Source of the DNA: Symbiodinium natans
Taxonomy: Eukaryota > Sar > Dinophyceae > Suessiales > Symbiodiniaceae
Assembly: GCA_905221605.1 (NCBI GenBank)
Contig: CAJNDS010002143.1
Span: 124,001 to 188,000, forward strand
Reading direction: 5' to 3'
Length of the DNA: 64,000 bases
In this document: one piece after another, positions 47,987-59,700 of the stretch
How positions within the stretch are numbered: position 1 is the first letter of the stretch
How the letters are laid out: each line of letters starts with the position of its first letter
Notes under the pieces: model-generated
The model's database searches: none
What the model was told of the DNA's origin: nothing
The model's input: only the letters and a program-made list of their open reading frames with translations
Translations under genes and position numbers: made by a program

Positions 47987-50303
47987 TTTTACGGCGTCTC
48001 CGCTTATCTGAAAGCGCGCCAGCTTGCGATCTTAGCAGCCCCGCGCCCCCACCGATCTCTCTGCTCTCACCACTTATCCTCATCACTTTCACCGCTCTCC
48101 CCACGCATGAATGAAGTCATGTCGTCTTGGAGAAAACAACGACGTACAAATGGTACAGGTCCACGTGTCTGGTACGATAGCCGGCCTCGCGATATTCACT
48201 ATAACAAAACCAAAAAACCTTCAAGCAAAACACAGAAACAAAAAACCTTCAAAAGGCTCTGCCTTCCCGGGTCTCGATCTGGATGTTGTTGCCTCCCGGC
48301 GTGGGTCCAGACTTCGGCTCCGGCACTCGGCTGCTGCCTCCAGGGTTTTAGCATCCGTTAAAACATATTGCTCTATACATATACAGTACGTAACTTATTA
48401 ATAATATACTACTATTGTTATTATTATCATCATATAAATGGTATACCAATATATGTATGTGTGTGCTATGTATGCCAACCCCAAGTGCTCTCGTCACACG
48501 TGGGGGTGGGTAATGTTCAGGCTGATGGCTCCTGGGTATGCAAGGAAACGCCGTTTACCCCAAAAGGGTTCCCTAAGCTCTGTCCTAGTATGGCCGCTAG
48601 ATCCGCATAGAGGATCTTGAGAAGGGTCCCCAAACTCACCAACGCAGAGCATTCTCGCTTCATGAGAAAGGCCGATGAGGCTCAGGGCTCAAACCATTGA
48701 AGATCTGTCAGTTAGCTACTAACGGGTTTGGCCAGTCGTCGAGTAGTCTAAGCCATTTTTGGCCGAGGCAGTTGAAAGAACCGCAGCGCTAAAGCATGTG
48801 CACAAAGGACGTGCCTTTTAGCTTCCGACCAACATCCTCATCATCGAGATCAAGCGTCTCCAGCATGCTGTTGCTGATTGAGCCAGGATGCTGGGGAAGT
48901 GACTTGCTTTGCCCCGTTTTGGGGTTCTTGGAATGGGGAAGGGGGGGGGGGGGGGGGAACTGAAAGGATATTCACATGCATATGTGTATAATACACATTT
49001 TCTGCACGAAGTCTTGCCGCCTTGGCGCTGAAACGTTAAAGCAAGCGTGCCAAGATGCAGGGGTGGAGTGTGCTAAAGAACCCTTCTGTTCCATCATTTT
49101 TTTCCGGCGCCGTCATCTTCGAGGAGGATAGAGATCACCTTGACAACAGACAGATAAATTGTGAAACGGGCACTCTTGAGTACATCCCAGGTGGTTGCCA
49201 CTAACTACTTTATCAGCATCACGACAAGGCAAAAAATATAACAAGCAATGACTAAGCTTGCAGCAATAATCAGCGAAATCAAGCAAATGAACGAAGTATA
49301 CATTTGAGCGCACTAACACTTCAACATGTCAGCATACATTCAATTTGAACTTTCTCATGCTGTACTATCCGTCATGACCAAACCATCATGAAAAAATCGG
49401 CACATCGTCATCCTGTTGGTGGATAATCAATCGTCATTCTGTTGGTGGATAACCGGTACAATCATGCAATTGACAATGGCTGCACTGCTTTAAATCGCAA
49501 GAAGAAGGCATCCGGCATATGGTGTTTTTTATATCGTACCTGCAACTCTCTTTCAAGCATCAAAACTCTCATAGTCGACCTCGGACAGGAAGCCGACCCC
49601 TCCAAAGAACTTAGCAACCACTAGATATCCCTCATCCTAGCTCCAGGACCACAACGCGGTTGCAACCTCCCCAAGGAAAACCCTGGCCCAACCCCTCTGA
49701 TAGGCGAACCAGGACCCATGCTGCCCGGGTAGGCGACACGAAGCTGAACGCGGGGGAAGCGGCGGGCGAACCTGAATTTGCGAAGGAGGTCTGGGGTGAC
49801 AGGCCATGTCTCACCATGTCTCGAGGGCTTCAACTTCCACGCCTGCTTGAGGCACTCAAAGCAACATCGTCAATCCACGCAGCTAATACAGCTGGCGCTC
49901 TACCGAACTGCCATTCACTTCGGACATACAGACATGAAACGAGGCAATTTGCTCAGTACGGCATCCACTCGCCCTCGAGATGAAAATGTCCCTGTCACCA
50001 ATTTGTTGGGCCCAGAAAGGGGCATCCGCGGATTCTGTGGAGGTGCAAGGATCATGTGGGATGGCTGTGGGCGATCCGCGGGTAGGCGCTGCGCAGCTGA
50101 TGTGGGGAATGCGTGGGCGACAAGGATCATGGGGGAGAGGGGTTGCGGGCTCTGCGGGGAAGATTCAAATCCTGACCTGAACTTGTTTGTGGCTTCTCAT
50201 GAGGTTCTCAGTCCTTGAGGTTGCGGTGTTGAATCCTGCTTTCGGCAGAACTGACCCCACATCTGCTGCAAACAGCCCGTGGAATGCCCAATCCTGTTGG
50301 CTC
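47987..50303. other. Unassigned; homopolymer and AT-rich spots
   Basis: 48371-48460 is AT-rich with TATTAT words. 48941-48957 is a run of 17 G. Frames near 49620-50220 overlap on both strands and show no domain. The 3' end of the retrotransposon starts at 50309. Confidence 0.45.
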
Positions 50304-50308
50304 GCCAG
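50304..50308 (+). repeat. Target-site duplication, left copy (GCCAG)
   Basis: Five bases directly outside the left LTR, identical to 63984-63988. Five bases is the normal duplication made by Ty1/copia integrases. Confidence 0.9.
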
Positions 50309-50454
50309 TATAGTTTGGGAAATCCACCAGTTGTTATCCGTTAAGCCATGAGCAGGGGCGCGCCTAACCTTTTTACTCAGAGGGCTTGAGCGTCACAGGT
50401 AAGTGCAACATACATGGAAGCAAAAGTGGAGGGAATGCACAGATATAAAATACA
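50309..50454 (-). repeat. 3' LTR
   Basis: 146 bp, identical to 63838-63983. On the minus strand it starts TGTATTTTATAT and ends AACTATA, so the 5' TG is canonical and the usual terminal CA is absent. Very short for an element of this size. Confidence 0.95.
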
Positions 50455-50462
50455 CCCCCCTC
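50455..50462 (-). promoter_or_regulatory. Polypurine tract
   Basis: On the minus strand GAGGGGGG immediately precedes the TG of the 3' LTR. This is the position and composition expected of the plus-strand DNA primer. Confidence 0.85.
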
Positions 50463-50749
50463 GTTGAAGCGTGAGAATGCTGAAACGCAGTCAACGAATC
50501 CACGGCAAGCACTACGTGCTGCATTTTGCTCCTCTACTGTATGTTCAAAGTGCGCTCACCCGAGTTTTAATTCAGGTTCAACGCCACAGATCACCGCGCA
50601 CCAGCTTAAGAAATTTGAAACGCTGGCGGGGATACAAAGGTGGCTCGTGCAAAACAGTGGTTCACTCAGCACCGACCTCAAAAAAAAGGAAAACAGAGCG
50701 TCACGGTCAAGATGCTAAGCTACTCCAGCAGAATTGCGGAACTCAGGAC
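50463..50749 (-). other. 3' untranslated region of the retrotransposon
   Basis: About 290 bp between the pol stop codon and the polypurine tract. No open frame is supported here. Confidence 0.7.
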
Positions 50750-53700
50750 TCACCAGCTGCGATCTCGGTGGTCGTAGCGCCAAGGTCCACGGGAGTGCTC
50801 CGTAGTGCGACTCCCTGAGCTCCACCAGGATCCTTGATCCTGCCACTGGCGATCACGCCAGGAACTTGAGGAATGCCAGTCGCCCTGCGACCAAGAGTTG
50901 TCGCTCCACGACCAGCCACGATTCGTGTCACGATCGGCCTCCCCAAAACGGGGGGCATTTTGCGAGGTCCTTCTTGCATCCGCCCGCGCCTGAGCGGCCC
51001 GGGACGCTTCCGCCGATTCCTTCATCCTTCGGCACGTCTCCTTTGCCCCACCATAATTCTCAGAGAGGATCTCGGCCAAAAAGACTGCCAGATGCTCTTC
51101 CTCATCGAAGTCCGGGATGCCAATGATGCCCTCCGTAAAGGTGAGGATGTGGGAAACCGCACGGGTGACGCGGATGGTCCGGGCGAATTCCTTCACGCCC
51201 ATGAAGTTGCCGAGCCAAGCGTAGCCCATAGGTTCGAGGTTGGGGTCGTCGATGAGGCCGGCCAGGACGAGATCGTCGGCATTCTTATCGAAGAACACCA
51301 TACGAGCCAGTCCCTCATGATTGACCTTTTTGTTCTCCCAGGCTTTGTTGGAGCCGTAGCCCAACTCACGTTGTTCGCGGGAACGACCTTGATTGGGAAG
51401 ATAAGCGCATGCCACGCAGTCCTGAATAGTGAGCCGCCTTCTCGTCCAGCCGCCCTTGATAGCGTGGATCGCGTAGGTGTCGTCCTGGTCGAACTTGTCC
51501 ACCATCGACGTGTAGCCGTGCTTCATGAAGCCTTTGAGATTCTGGCGTGCTAACATGATAGCTCGGCCATCTACGCTCTGCTGTCCCCTCAAATCATGCG
51601 TTCCAGCGGCCTGGCGAATCTTCGCGGCATCCAACTCCCAAAGGCCCTTCCCAAACTGCTCCGCCAGAGCGTCCAAGACATGGGAGCGCTCACGCGCCAT
51701 CCACATTCTGAAGGCGCTCTGGGTGGCCCCACGGGTGACGTAGTAGCCGCAGTGGAAGCACTTGTGCTGACCTTCGAGACGGAGCTTGCCACAACTGACG
51801 CACTGAACCTGCGTGATTCCCCTGTTCCATCCAGAACGCGGCGCTTGGGTTGCCGGTGCCGTAGAGCGGGTAGCCATTCCTTCATCAGGGACCACTTGCA
51901 ACTGACCTTCAGTCAAACGGTTCCTTCCTGAAGGCGACACCTCGATGACATCGGCGTCGGTGTTGAAGCGAACGCGTAAAGGTGGAAGTTCAGGAACGGT
52001 GCTCTCGACCTCCTCAAGGATGGGAACATCGAACTCCTCCTTGACCAACGGGGCTTCTTCATGCTCGACATCAGGCTCCTCTTGTGCTTCTTGGAGAGGT
52101 CCCACGGCTTCAACAACCATGCTTCCGGAAGATTCGGCCACCTCTACCTGAGGGGCATTCTCTTCCTCCTCCCGTCCTTCGGGCCCATCCGTGGCGGACC
52201 ACAAAATTTCATCAGTCCTTGTGTCACGAATATAAAGGACCGTGGACCCGGAGATAGCCTCTCGGCAGAGGACGCCGTCTGATCGGGAGTAAAACAGTCC
52301 GGCGCCCTGACTGAGGGCCTCCATGGTGTTGATGACGATCTCGACGGGGCGATCGCTCCTCACGCCAGGGACGTTTTCTCCCGGCCCTACCTCCCGGTCG
52401 GCAAAATACACAAAGGCATTCGCGGTGTGGTGCCCGGGGATAAAGCAGGAGTCCAAGATGGCAAAGGCTCGATCCTTGTAGGTGCGGTGGTAGAGCCTGC
52501 GTGGAATCTTCTCCAGGGGCAAAACCGGCCGACCTTCCCAGGTGGCAGAATGCACATCCATCTCTGCTTCTGGGATCATGCTGAACCAGGCCTCCGCAAG
52601 GATCGAGTCGGGCACCCCTTTCATAGCATCCTTGGAGATGCCTTGGTTCGCCCTAATAAGGGTAGGGTACCCTCCTAGGCCGTAGTACTCGGCGAGGGGG
52701 TGGTTGCGGTCGATTCGCAGCTGGAACCTGCTGCGATTGTCGTTCTTGACGACAGTGAGGAGCATCCCGAGGCCATAATCCTTGTTCGTCTTCTTGTTCC
52801 AGGCCTCGAGAATCCTCCTCGTAGAGCACCACAATCCTTCGCCCTGCAGGCCCGGGACGATCTTGCCACGAACAATGCCGGACAAGGCAGTCTTGTGATG
52901 CTGGGGAATGTTGATATACTTGAAGTTCGGCATCTCGTCCTGAAGGATGTCAACCCACTCGGCCTCACCTTCCGGTGGGCATAAATGGATTGTGTCCCAG
53001 TCGAGGCCCAGCATGTCGACGAGGCACCAATCGTCATCGGTTGTGTAGTAGCCGGACTTGATGGGCTCGTCGTAGTCAGCCTCGTGTGGGCCCTTCTTTG
53101 CCCGTTTGGGGGCACTGGACTCAGGGTCGGTCCGCTGACGACTGTAGACCTCCCCCCTGGCCAAAAGCTTCTCCTTAGTCTCCCGCGCCGTTGACGACGA
53201 TGACGGAACAACGACGGCCTCCCCTGGACGGGGGGCATTTTCCTCGCTCTTCTTGATCATCTCGTCGTAGTCCTCGCGGGTAACATATTCCCCATCTCCC
53301 AGGTGAACGTGGTCCTTGAAGTCCCGGTGGACAAAGTGGTTCGGCGCGGTGTCGGGGAACTGCTCCTGGGGTCCTTGGAAGTAGATGTCGTCCCACGGGT
53401 CAGCCTCGACAAGCGGCTGATGTGTGGGCGCTACTCTTCCTTTACGGAAGTGATTCAGGAGCTTCTCCTCCACCTGCACGTCCACAGCGAACTTGACGTT
53501 AGGCTTTGAGACGTGGCCGTAGTTTTGCAGGATCAGGTCGATGTCAGCTTCCTTGAAGAAGGAGCATTGGTGACGAAGGACCATAATCCTGGCGGTAAAA
53601 CCCAACCACCTCAACAGCTGCAAACGATAGGCGCTGTCCTCCTGGAAGTGAAAATGATCGAATTTGCGGATCTGGCTTGCAGGCGTATTGAAATGCTTGA

Positions 53701-56700
53701 CGGCCAGCCCAAGTTGGGCGGCATAGTCGAGCAAATCCGCCATGATGGTACCCCAGTCGCGCGGGAGGCAGTAGTTGGCAGCGTCGGTCGCAGACGTGAG
53801 CAGCACAGTACCCACTGACGCCCGTGACTGTAGATCCGCCAACTTGCCTATCTCCCGGAGAACCTTTGGTCCAATGAACTCCCAGCTCCCCTTTGCCATG
53901 TGCGGGTAACCACGAAGCCACTCCGTCTTGCTCTTGAAGCCTGGGTCCAAAAACAGACCTCTTTCGCCGACGAACTCGTTCCCGTTCCAGATCATCATGA
54001 GGTCAATGCTCACCTGACCACTGGCGCCAGATTCACGCTCCAGTTGGGTGACTTTTCCCACGGCGAGCTCTACGAGCCGCGTGAGATTCGCACCCCATGT
54101 AGGAATGTACTCAACGCCAAGATGATGTGGGAAGGCATTGCCGCGGTTGGCCTTGATGTCTGCCAGCAGATCTGTCTTCCAATTTCCTTCAGTGAGGAAC
54201 GTAGTTGTAGAGTCTGCGACGATGACAAGGTAGCGCAAACGGCCTCGAGTAGACTCGGGCTGGAGCATGGCCAAGCCTTGATCGGTGAGCTTTCCGATTT
54301 TGGCCACCAAACCAGCCTCCCTGACGTCACTGAGGGCATATTCGCATGCCAGTGGCCGCGGCAAATACTTGTAGAAGTTGTTCACGCTGGCTTCATCCTC
54401 CTGGAAAGGCGCCATGGTGCGGTATTCGGAAGACAATGAAGTCTCCCATAACCGGCGATCCCACCACTGGCGCAGGACCTCCGTCGGAGCAACGATTCCA
54501 GCGTTGGTGGCTTCCATGTCCGGCGCGCAGAACTCTGCCGCGAGAATGCAGCAGGCAGCTAATGCGTTAGTTTGTTCAGTTTTGCGAGTGCAAACGTGTT
54601 TGTGGTCACACGAAAATTGTTGTTGTGCACAAGCTGCATAGTTAGAACGCCTATCGCAAAAGCTTTTCCAATCAATGTGGATGCAATCAGTCATGGCATT
54701 TGAATAGTTTTCACTGTCCTTAAGGTCCTGGCCTCTAGACTCGCCATGAACATGACTGCGATCACACTTGTGCGCTGCCAGCCGCTGCAATGGAATCGAC
54801 GACGCAATGGTCCAAGCTTTCCTTAGTGGTAATCCTTGGTGATTCGTAACCCCCAACATGCAACCATCGCAACGGTAGAACTCAAGTCCAAAATCATTAA
54901 CCATATGCTGAACATGGTCCCACTTCCAATAGTCGCAATCCTTAGGGAGTTCGAAGGCAACCTGTGGTTTGTACTCTTTGAGCTTCCTAATGAATTTTCG
55001 GAACTGCTTGAGGAGTTTGCAAAACAGTTCCTGATGCTGTTCCCACTTTGGGCTGTCAGGCGTCATGCGATTCCACGGACAACCACCAGTACACGGAAGC
55101 GACGCATAAACTAAAATTGGCTTAGATGCTCCCCCCTCGTCGCAGAGGGTACTAATTTTCTGAACAACTGAAGTCAATGTAGAGTCTTTCAAGACGTCAT
55201 CTTCACTGGTGACTCGCAACACATAACATCCTTGACTTGCGCTACGATCCTGCCCTAGTTTGCTGTTGGGGGAGCAACAAAACTCGACTATGATTCGTTT
55301 GAACCCCAACGGCCTCGAGTATTCTCGGGCAGAAGCAGCGCTGGCCGCACGTGGGGGCAGCCTGAATCCAAGCGTCTTCAAAGAATTGAGCTCTTGATCT
55401 TGCAGTGCGTCTTGTGATCGGGAGGTGTACGCAACAATGGAGAAACGTGTTCCGGTGAAAGGTAACACACAGTGTAAATTTCGCGGGTCAAAAATGATGG
55501 CTTTGTTCAGGGTGGACACAGCACGACCCTTAAGGCGCTTACCATTTGGACCGACCCTAACAATAGCATCTTCAGATGAAACAAGGGGGTCTGCAAACCA
55601 CAGTTCACCATCCTTGAAATCCCCGACACTGAGGGCAAAGCTCATGCTATCCTTAGCATTCCCATGGTCTTTGTGCACAGAGGCACTAGTACAGCTATTA
55701 AGCAGCACCGAGTTCCATGTGAAGTCCTTAGGAGCATGGGCTTGTACAACTCCATTTAGGAAGCGGGCAATCTGAGGCCACCGACGTGTCGCCTTAGTCA
55801 CCCCTTGCATTCCTCCGTAAGACCACTGCCCAAAGATATGGTAGTAGCTGCGATTGTCAAGCTTAATCATCTTTCGCTTGGTTTTGTTGGGGTACATGAT
55901 CTGGGCTACACGCAACAAAGCCTTAGTACTGAAGTCACGGTCCTTGGTAAGCTCAGCTGCGACTGCGCAAGGATCGCCCGACGGCTTCACCACAGGGTGA
56001 GCATGAACGACAGGCTTGTTGATGAGATGAGCATCGGACTCGTGTGCCTTAGATTGCCGTCCCCCCTGAAGAGGTGCATCGACGTGCGCGATGAGCCTTA
56101 GAGCATGTTCCCATTTACCTCGGTCAGCGAAAGGTTTGGTAAAGATATCAGCTACTTGCTCTTTGGTGTCAACATTAATCATTTCGAAGAAGTTACGCTC
56201 GAACTGTTGTTTGATCCAAGCAAACGAAATGCGTTGAGTCCGATCGGTGTGACGTAGTTTTTCGCTGTCACCTTTGAGGAGAATGGTGATGGTAGCTTGG
56301 TTGTCCTCAAGGAGTTGAACAGCAAACTTGGGACTAAGGTGGACCTTAAGGCCGTTTAAATCGGAAACGCTTCGTCCATCCGCCCTACACTCACCATAAC
56401 GGATCTCATCAAGTTCAGGATCAATTCGTGCAATGATGTCGTTTTCCCTTTGATTAGGTTTGGTTTTCGGCCTAGCTTGGTAGCTGGCGGTCCTACTCGC
56501 AACCTCACGCCACAGGAAAATCCAAAGACTGAGGCTGGGCAGACCCTGGGCACGAATACCTTGGTTGGCAGCCACAACCTCACTCTCAGTACTTGAAGTG
56601 GTGATGCTGGTCTGTTTCTTGGAAAAAGCATTTAGGGGAAAGTAAGTATTGGGTCCTACCAAGTAAAGGGCACATCCTGAAGTGGATTTACTGTCGTGGC

Positions 56701-59700
56701 TACCAGCGTGGTCAGCATCGCAGAACATCCACAACTTACAATCCTGAATGCGATCCCCTATGAATCCCCTCATCCGAACTTCAAGAGAAGAGTTTATGTA
56801 ACTGATCAACCTGTGCAAAGCAACGTCACAATCGCGAGACCACTTGGTGACTCTGGATGCCAGTGCCTGAGTGGCGCGTAACAAGTCCCACCTGGCCATT
56901 CTCGCAGCGAACAAAACCTTCATGAGTACACGGCTAGCAATAGGTTGCAGCTTACCACTAGGTTCATTGTTCTCCAGAACTTTTGCTACCCGGTTCTCAT
57001 GAAAAGGAGTCGCTACTTCCTTCAGAGATTTCTTGTCGACATTGGCCAGCTCACAGTACCTATCAACACATGACACCAAGAAGTCCCGCATGTCGTAGTA
57101 CACAACGTTCACGGGCACAGTCATGGAAGGGGTCTTTCCCTGACTGATAGATTCAGTGCTCTTGAACTTACTCTGTCGTGCTTCTCGTTTAGCTTCGGCT
57201 TTGGACCGCTTGGGTTTATTGTGCTTAGCTGCGAGAGCATGAGAAAAGTCCTCGTCACTGACCTCAGTGATAGGGAAATATGTTCTCCCGGTCCACCAAC
57301 CTGATTGGTCCGCGGGGCCCCCCTGATTCAAGTCATCATGGATAGGGTCCCTACCATCATCAAACACCGTGATTCGTTGACAGCTTATGTGGGGAAATTT
57401 CGACACGTCGTCCTGCGTAGGCACATAAAGTTTCCTACGAGGATAGATGTGATGCCTAACGACTGCAGCTAACTCAGCGTCGACCTCCCAGAAGTCCTCT
57501 TTGCGGTTCGGCCGGACTTGGTAGTCGGCAGCTGGGCTAGCGTGCTTCTTGTCGAAGACGTAAGCAAATGGGTGGTCCTCCCGTGAAAGCTGGACCTGAT
57601 TTTGCTCAACGTGATGACACCCGAAGTACCGTCCCAAGACCTCGCCTGGTTCCATGTCAATCACCTTAGCGATCAACTCCCAACCTTTGTTGATTTTGTC
57701 TTGGGGGCCGGCCATCTTGAAGTCATCAACGTACACAACAAGCAACAAATCTAGTTCAGCATGGTAGAAAACAGAATGCCAAATGTCGGGTAGAACTGCA
57801 GTAAAACCAACACTCTCTAACTGTTCTGTACAGTACCTTTCCCAGATACCACCTGAGTCAGGGTGGCCGTACAAAGCGAGCCTGAGTGGGCAAACAGGAT
57901 CTTCATACCCAGACCATTCTTTAGGCCATCTGTTTCGAGGGAGACGAACCCACGTTTCAATGCCTTTAAAAAGGGCTTGTGTGTATGCAGCGATGCCATC
58001 AGCCTGCTGTTTCACGTACCCGGGTTGGCTACCAAACACATCGATGATTTTCCCGGCCTCCATGCTAGCGGGGCTTGATCCTAGTTCGGCGAAAATGGCG
58101 TGATCGTGGTTTTCGTCCTGGACATTATTGCCCTGGAAAACACTACGACCCTTCCATTTCTTCTGGGGGTGCCCGTCCGGGAGTTCATCCCCCTTGACCG
58201 AACAAATCTCAAAGATTTTCCCGAAATGGGCCTTGACATTCTTGTGTTTGGCTTCCGCGGCAACATCCCGGTACTCTCGAACCTTCTTTTCGAGCCAGCA
58301 AGACTTATCGGCAAGTTTCTTCCACTCTCGGTCCATGGCTTCTTTAGCAGCGGGAGTACTTTCGATCTCTTTAGGCCCGACAACCCTGGCAACAACAGCA
58401 AACATCTCACTCGCAACCTGACCAAGTTTGGCCCAATACAAGGACGCCATGCGGTCCCTATGGGGCTCGGGGTCAGGCTCGGCGATGACAGGCATGGCCG
58501 GGGAGTCTCTAAGGGCCTTGCGAGCATCTTCCTCGGCTTCACGAGCCTTTTTGCGTTCGAATCTTTCAATGTCAGCCTCCCGTTGTGCCTTGGAATACAT
58601 GTGCCAAAATTCCGAAGGGGTATCAGGTGGCCTTTTGGAACCTTTCTTATCTCTAACCAACCTCACCCCGTCCCAGTTATACCCTTTGGGGACTTTCTTC
58701 CCGTCAGGCATGGTTTTGGGGTCATGTCTTGGTAGAGTAGATGAGGCCTTAGGCGTGGATGTTGCTTCCTTAGAAGATCCAGGAGCATCCCTCCCCAGCC
58801 AGTCCTCCACAGCTCCGACATCTTCGGGAACATAGTCCTCGTTTTCCTTGGCCACTTGGTCCAAGTACTCGGACAAACGATCCTTCAAATCGGAGCCGTC
58901 CAAATCAGGCACACCGGGCGGAGGCAAAGGCTCGTCCGGCGAATCCCCAGGCGGGGCGCGTGTTCCGGCACCTTCTGTGTCTCCCCACGAGCAGTCCTGA
59001 TCTGCGAGGGTCGGCTTACGGAGGCTCTCCTGCAGTGCGAGCTGTTCGGATCTCATTGGGAATGTGAAATCCCCGGGCAACAGCTCCATTCGCTTCGACC
59101 TCAGGATGGGAAAGTTTCCTATTTCGAACGCAAAGTCACAACCCTTGACGGGGGTGACGAGGTATTCCTCCTTCCAAACGAAGCCAGGCTGAATGTGGTA
59201 ACCAAGAAATATTCCCTCAACACCAGTCGGCGCAAACTTAGAGCTCGCAGGAATGTTCTGTTTGGGGTTGTTCCAGTACAACACACGTGCACCAAAAGGA
59301 ATCATTATCCCTGAAAACGGTTCCCCATACCTGGCCTCCCAGGGAACAATCCCGTTGTCAAGCCTCTTAGTTGCATTAAGTGCCATCGCATGGTGTTGGG
59401 CGGCCAACGGCCAAAGCTTGTCGGGGAGACCCGCCTGAACAAGGTTGGAGCGGGTACCCTCCAAAATCGTCCGAATTTCTCTTTCGATTACCGACTTGTT
59501 GGTGTCCACATATTCGCGGGATGTAACATGCCGGACACCTAGGCTTTTGATAGCGGCATGAAGTTCAGGTGCGTTGTCTGAGTAGAAAACGCCAACTGCA
59601 TCTTCTTGACCTAGGAAGTGAAGAAGATCTTCAAAACACTGATCGCTTGACTTAGTCGGAGAGGGGTAGACGTAACGAAATTTGGTGAACACGTCCTTAA

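Noticed and set aside
46297-48361. Open frames of 100-250 residues with Lys/Ser/Arg/Val or Phe/Asp/Ser/Arg repeats
   Set aside because: They follow the 8-bp satellite and are open in several frames on both strands, as expected of the unit.
48745-48768. AAGCCATTTTTGGCCGAG as a spliced-leader relic
   Set aside because: Only a partial match with an extra T and a different 3' end; no adjacent gene.
50158-50175. tRNA-like GATTCAAATCC word
   Set aside because: No cloverleaf could be built around it by eye. A similar word at about 20232 was rejected for the same reason.
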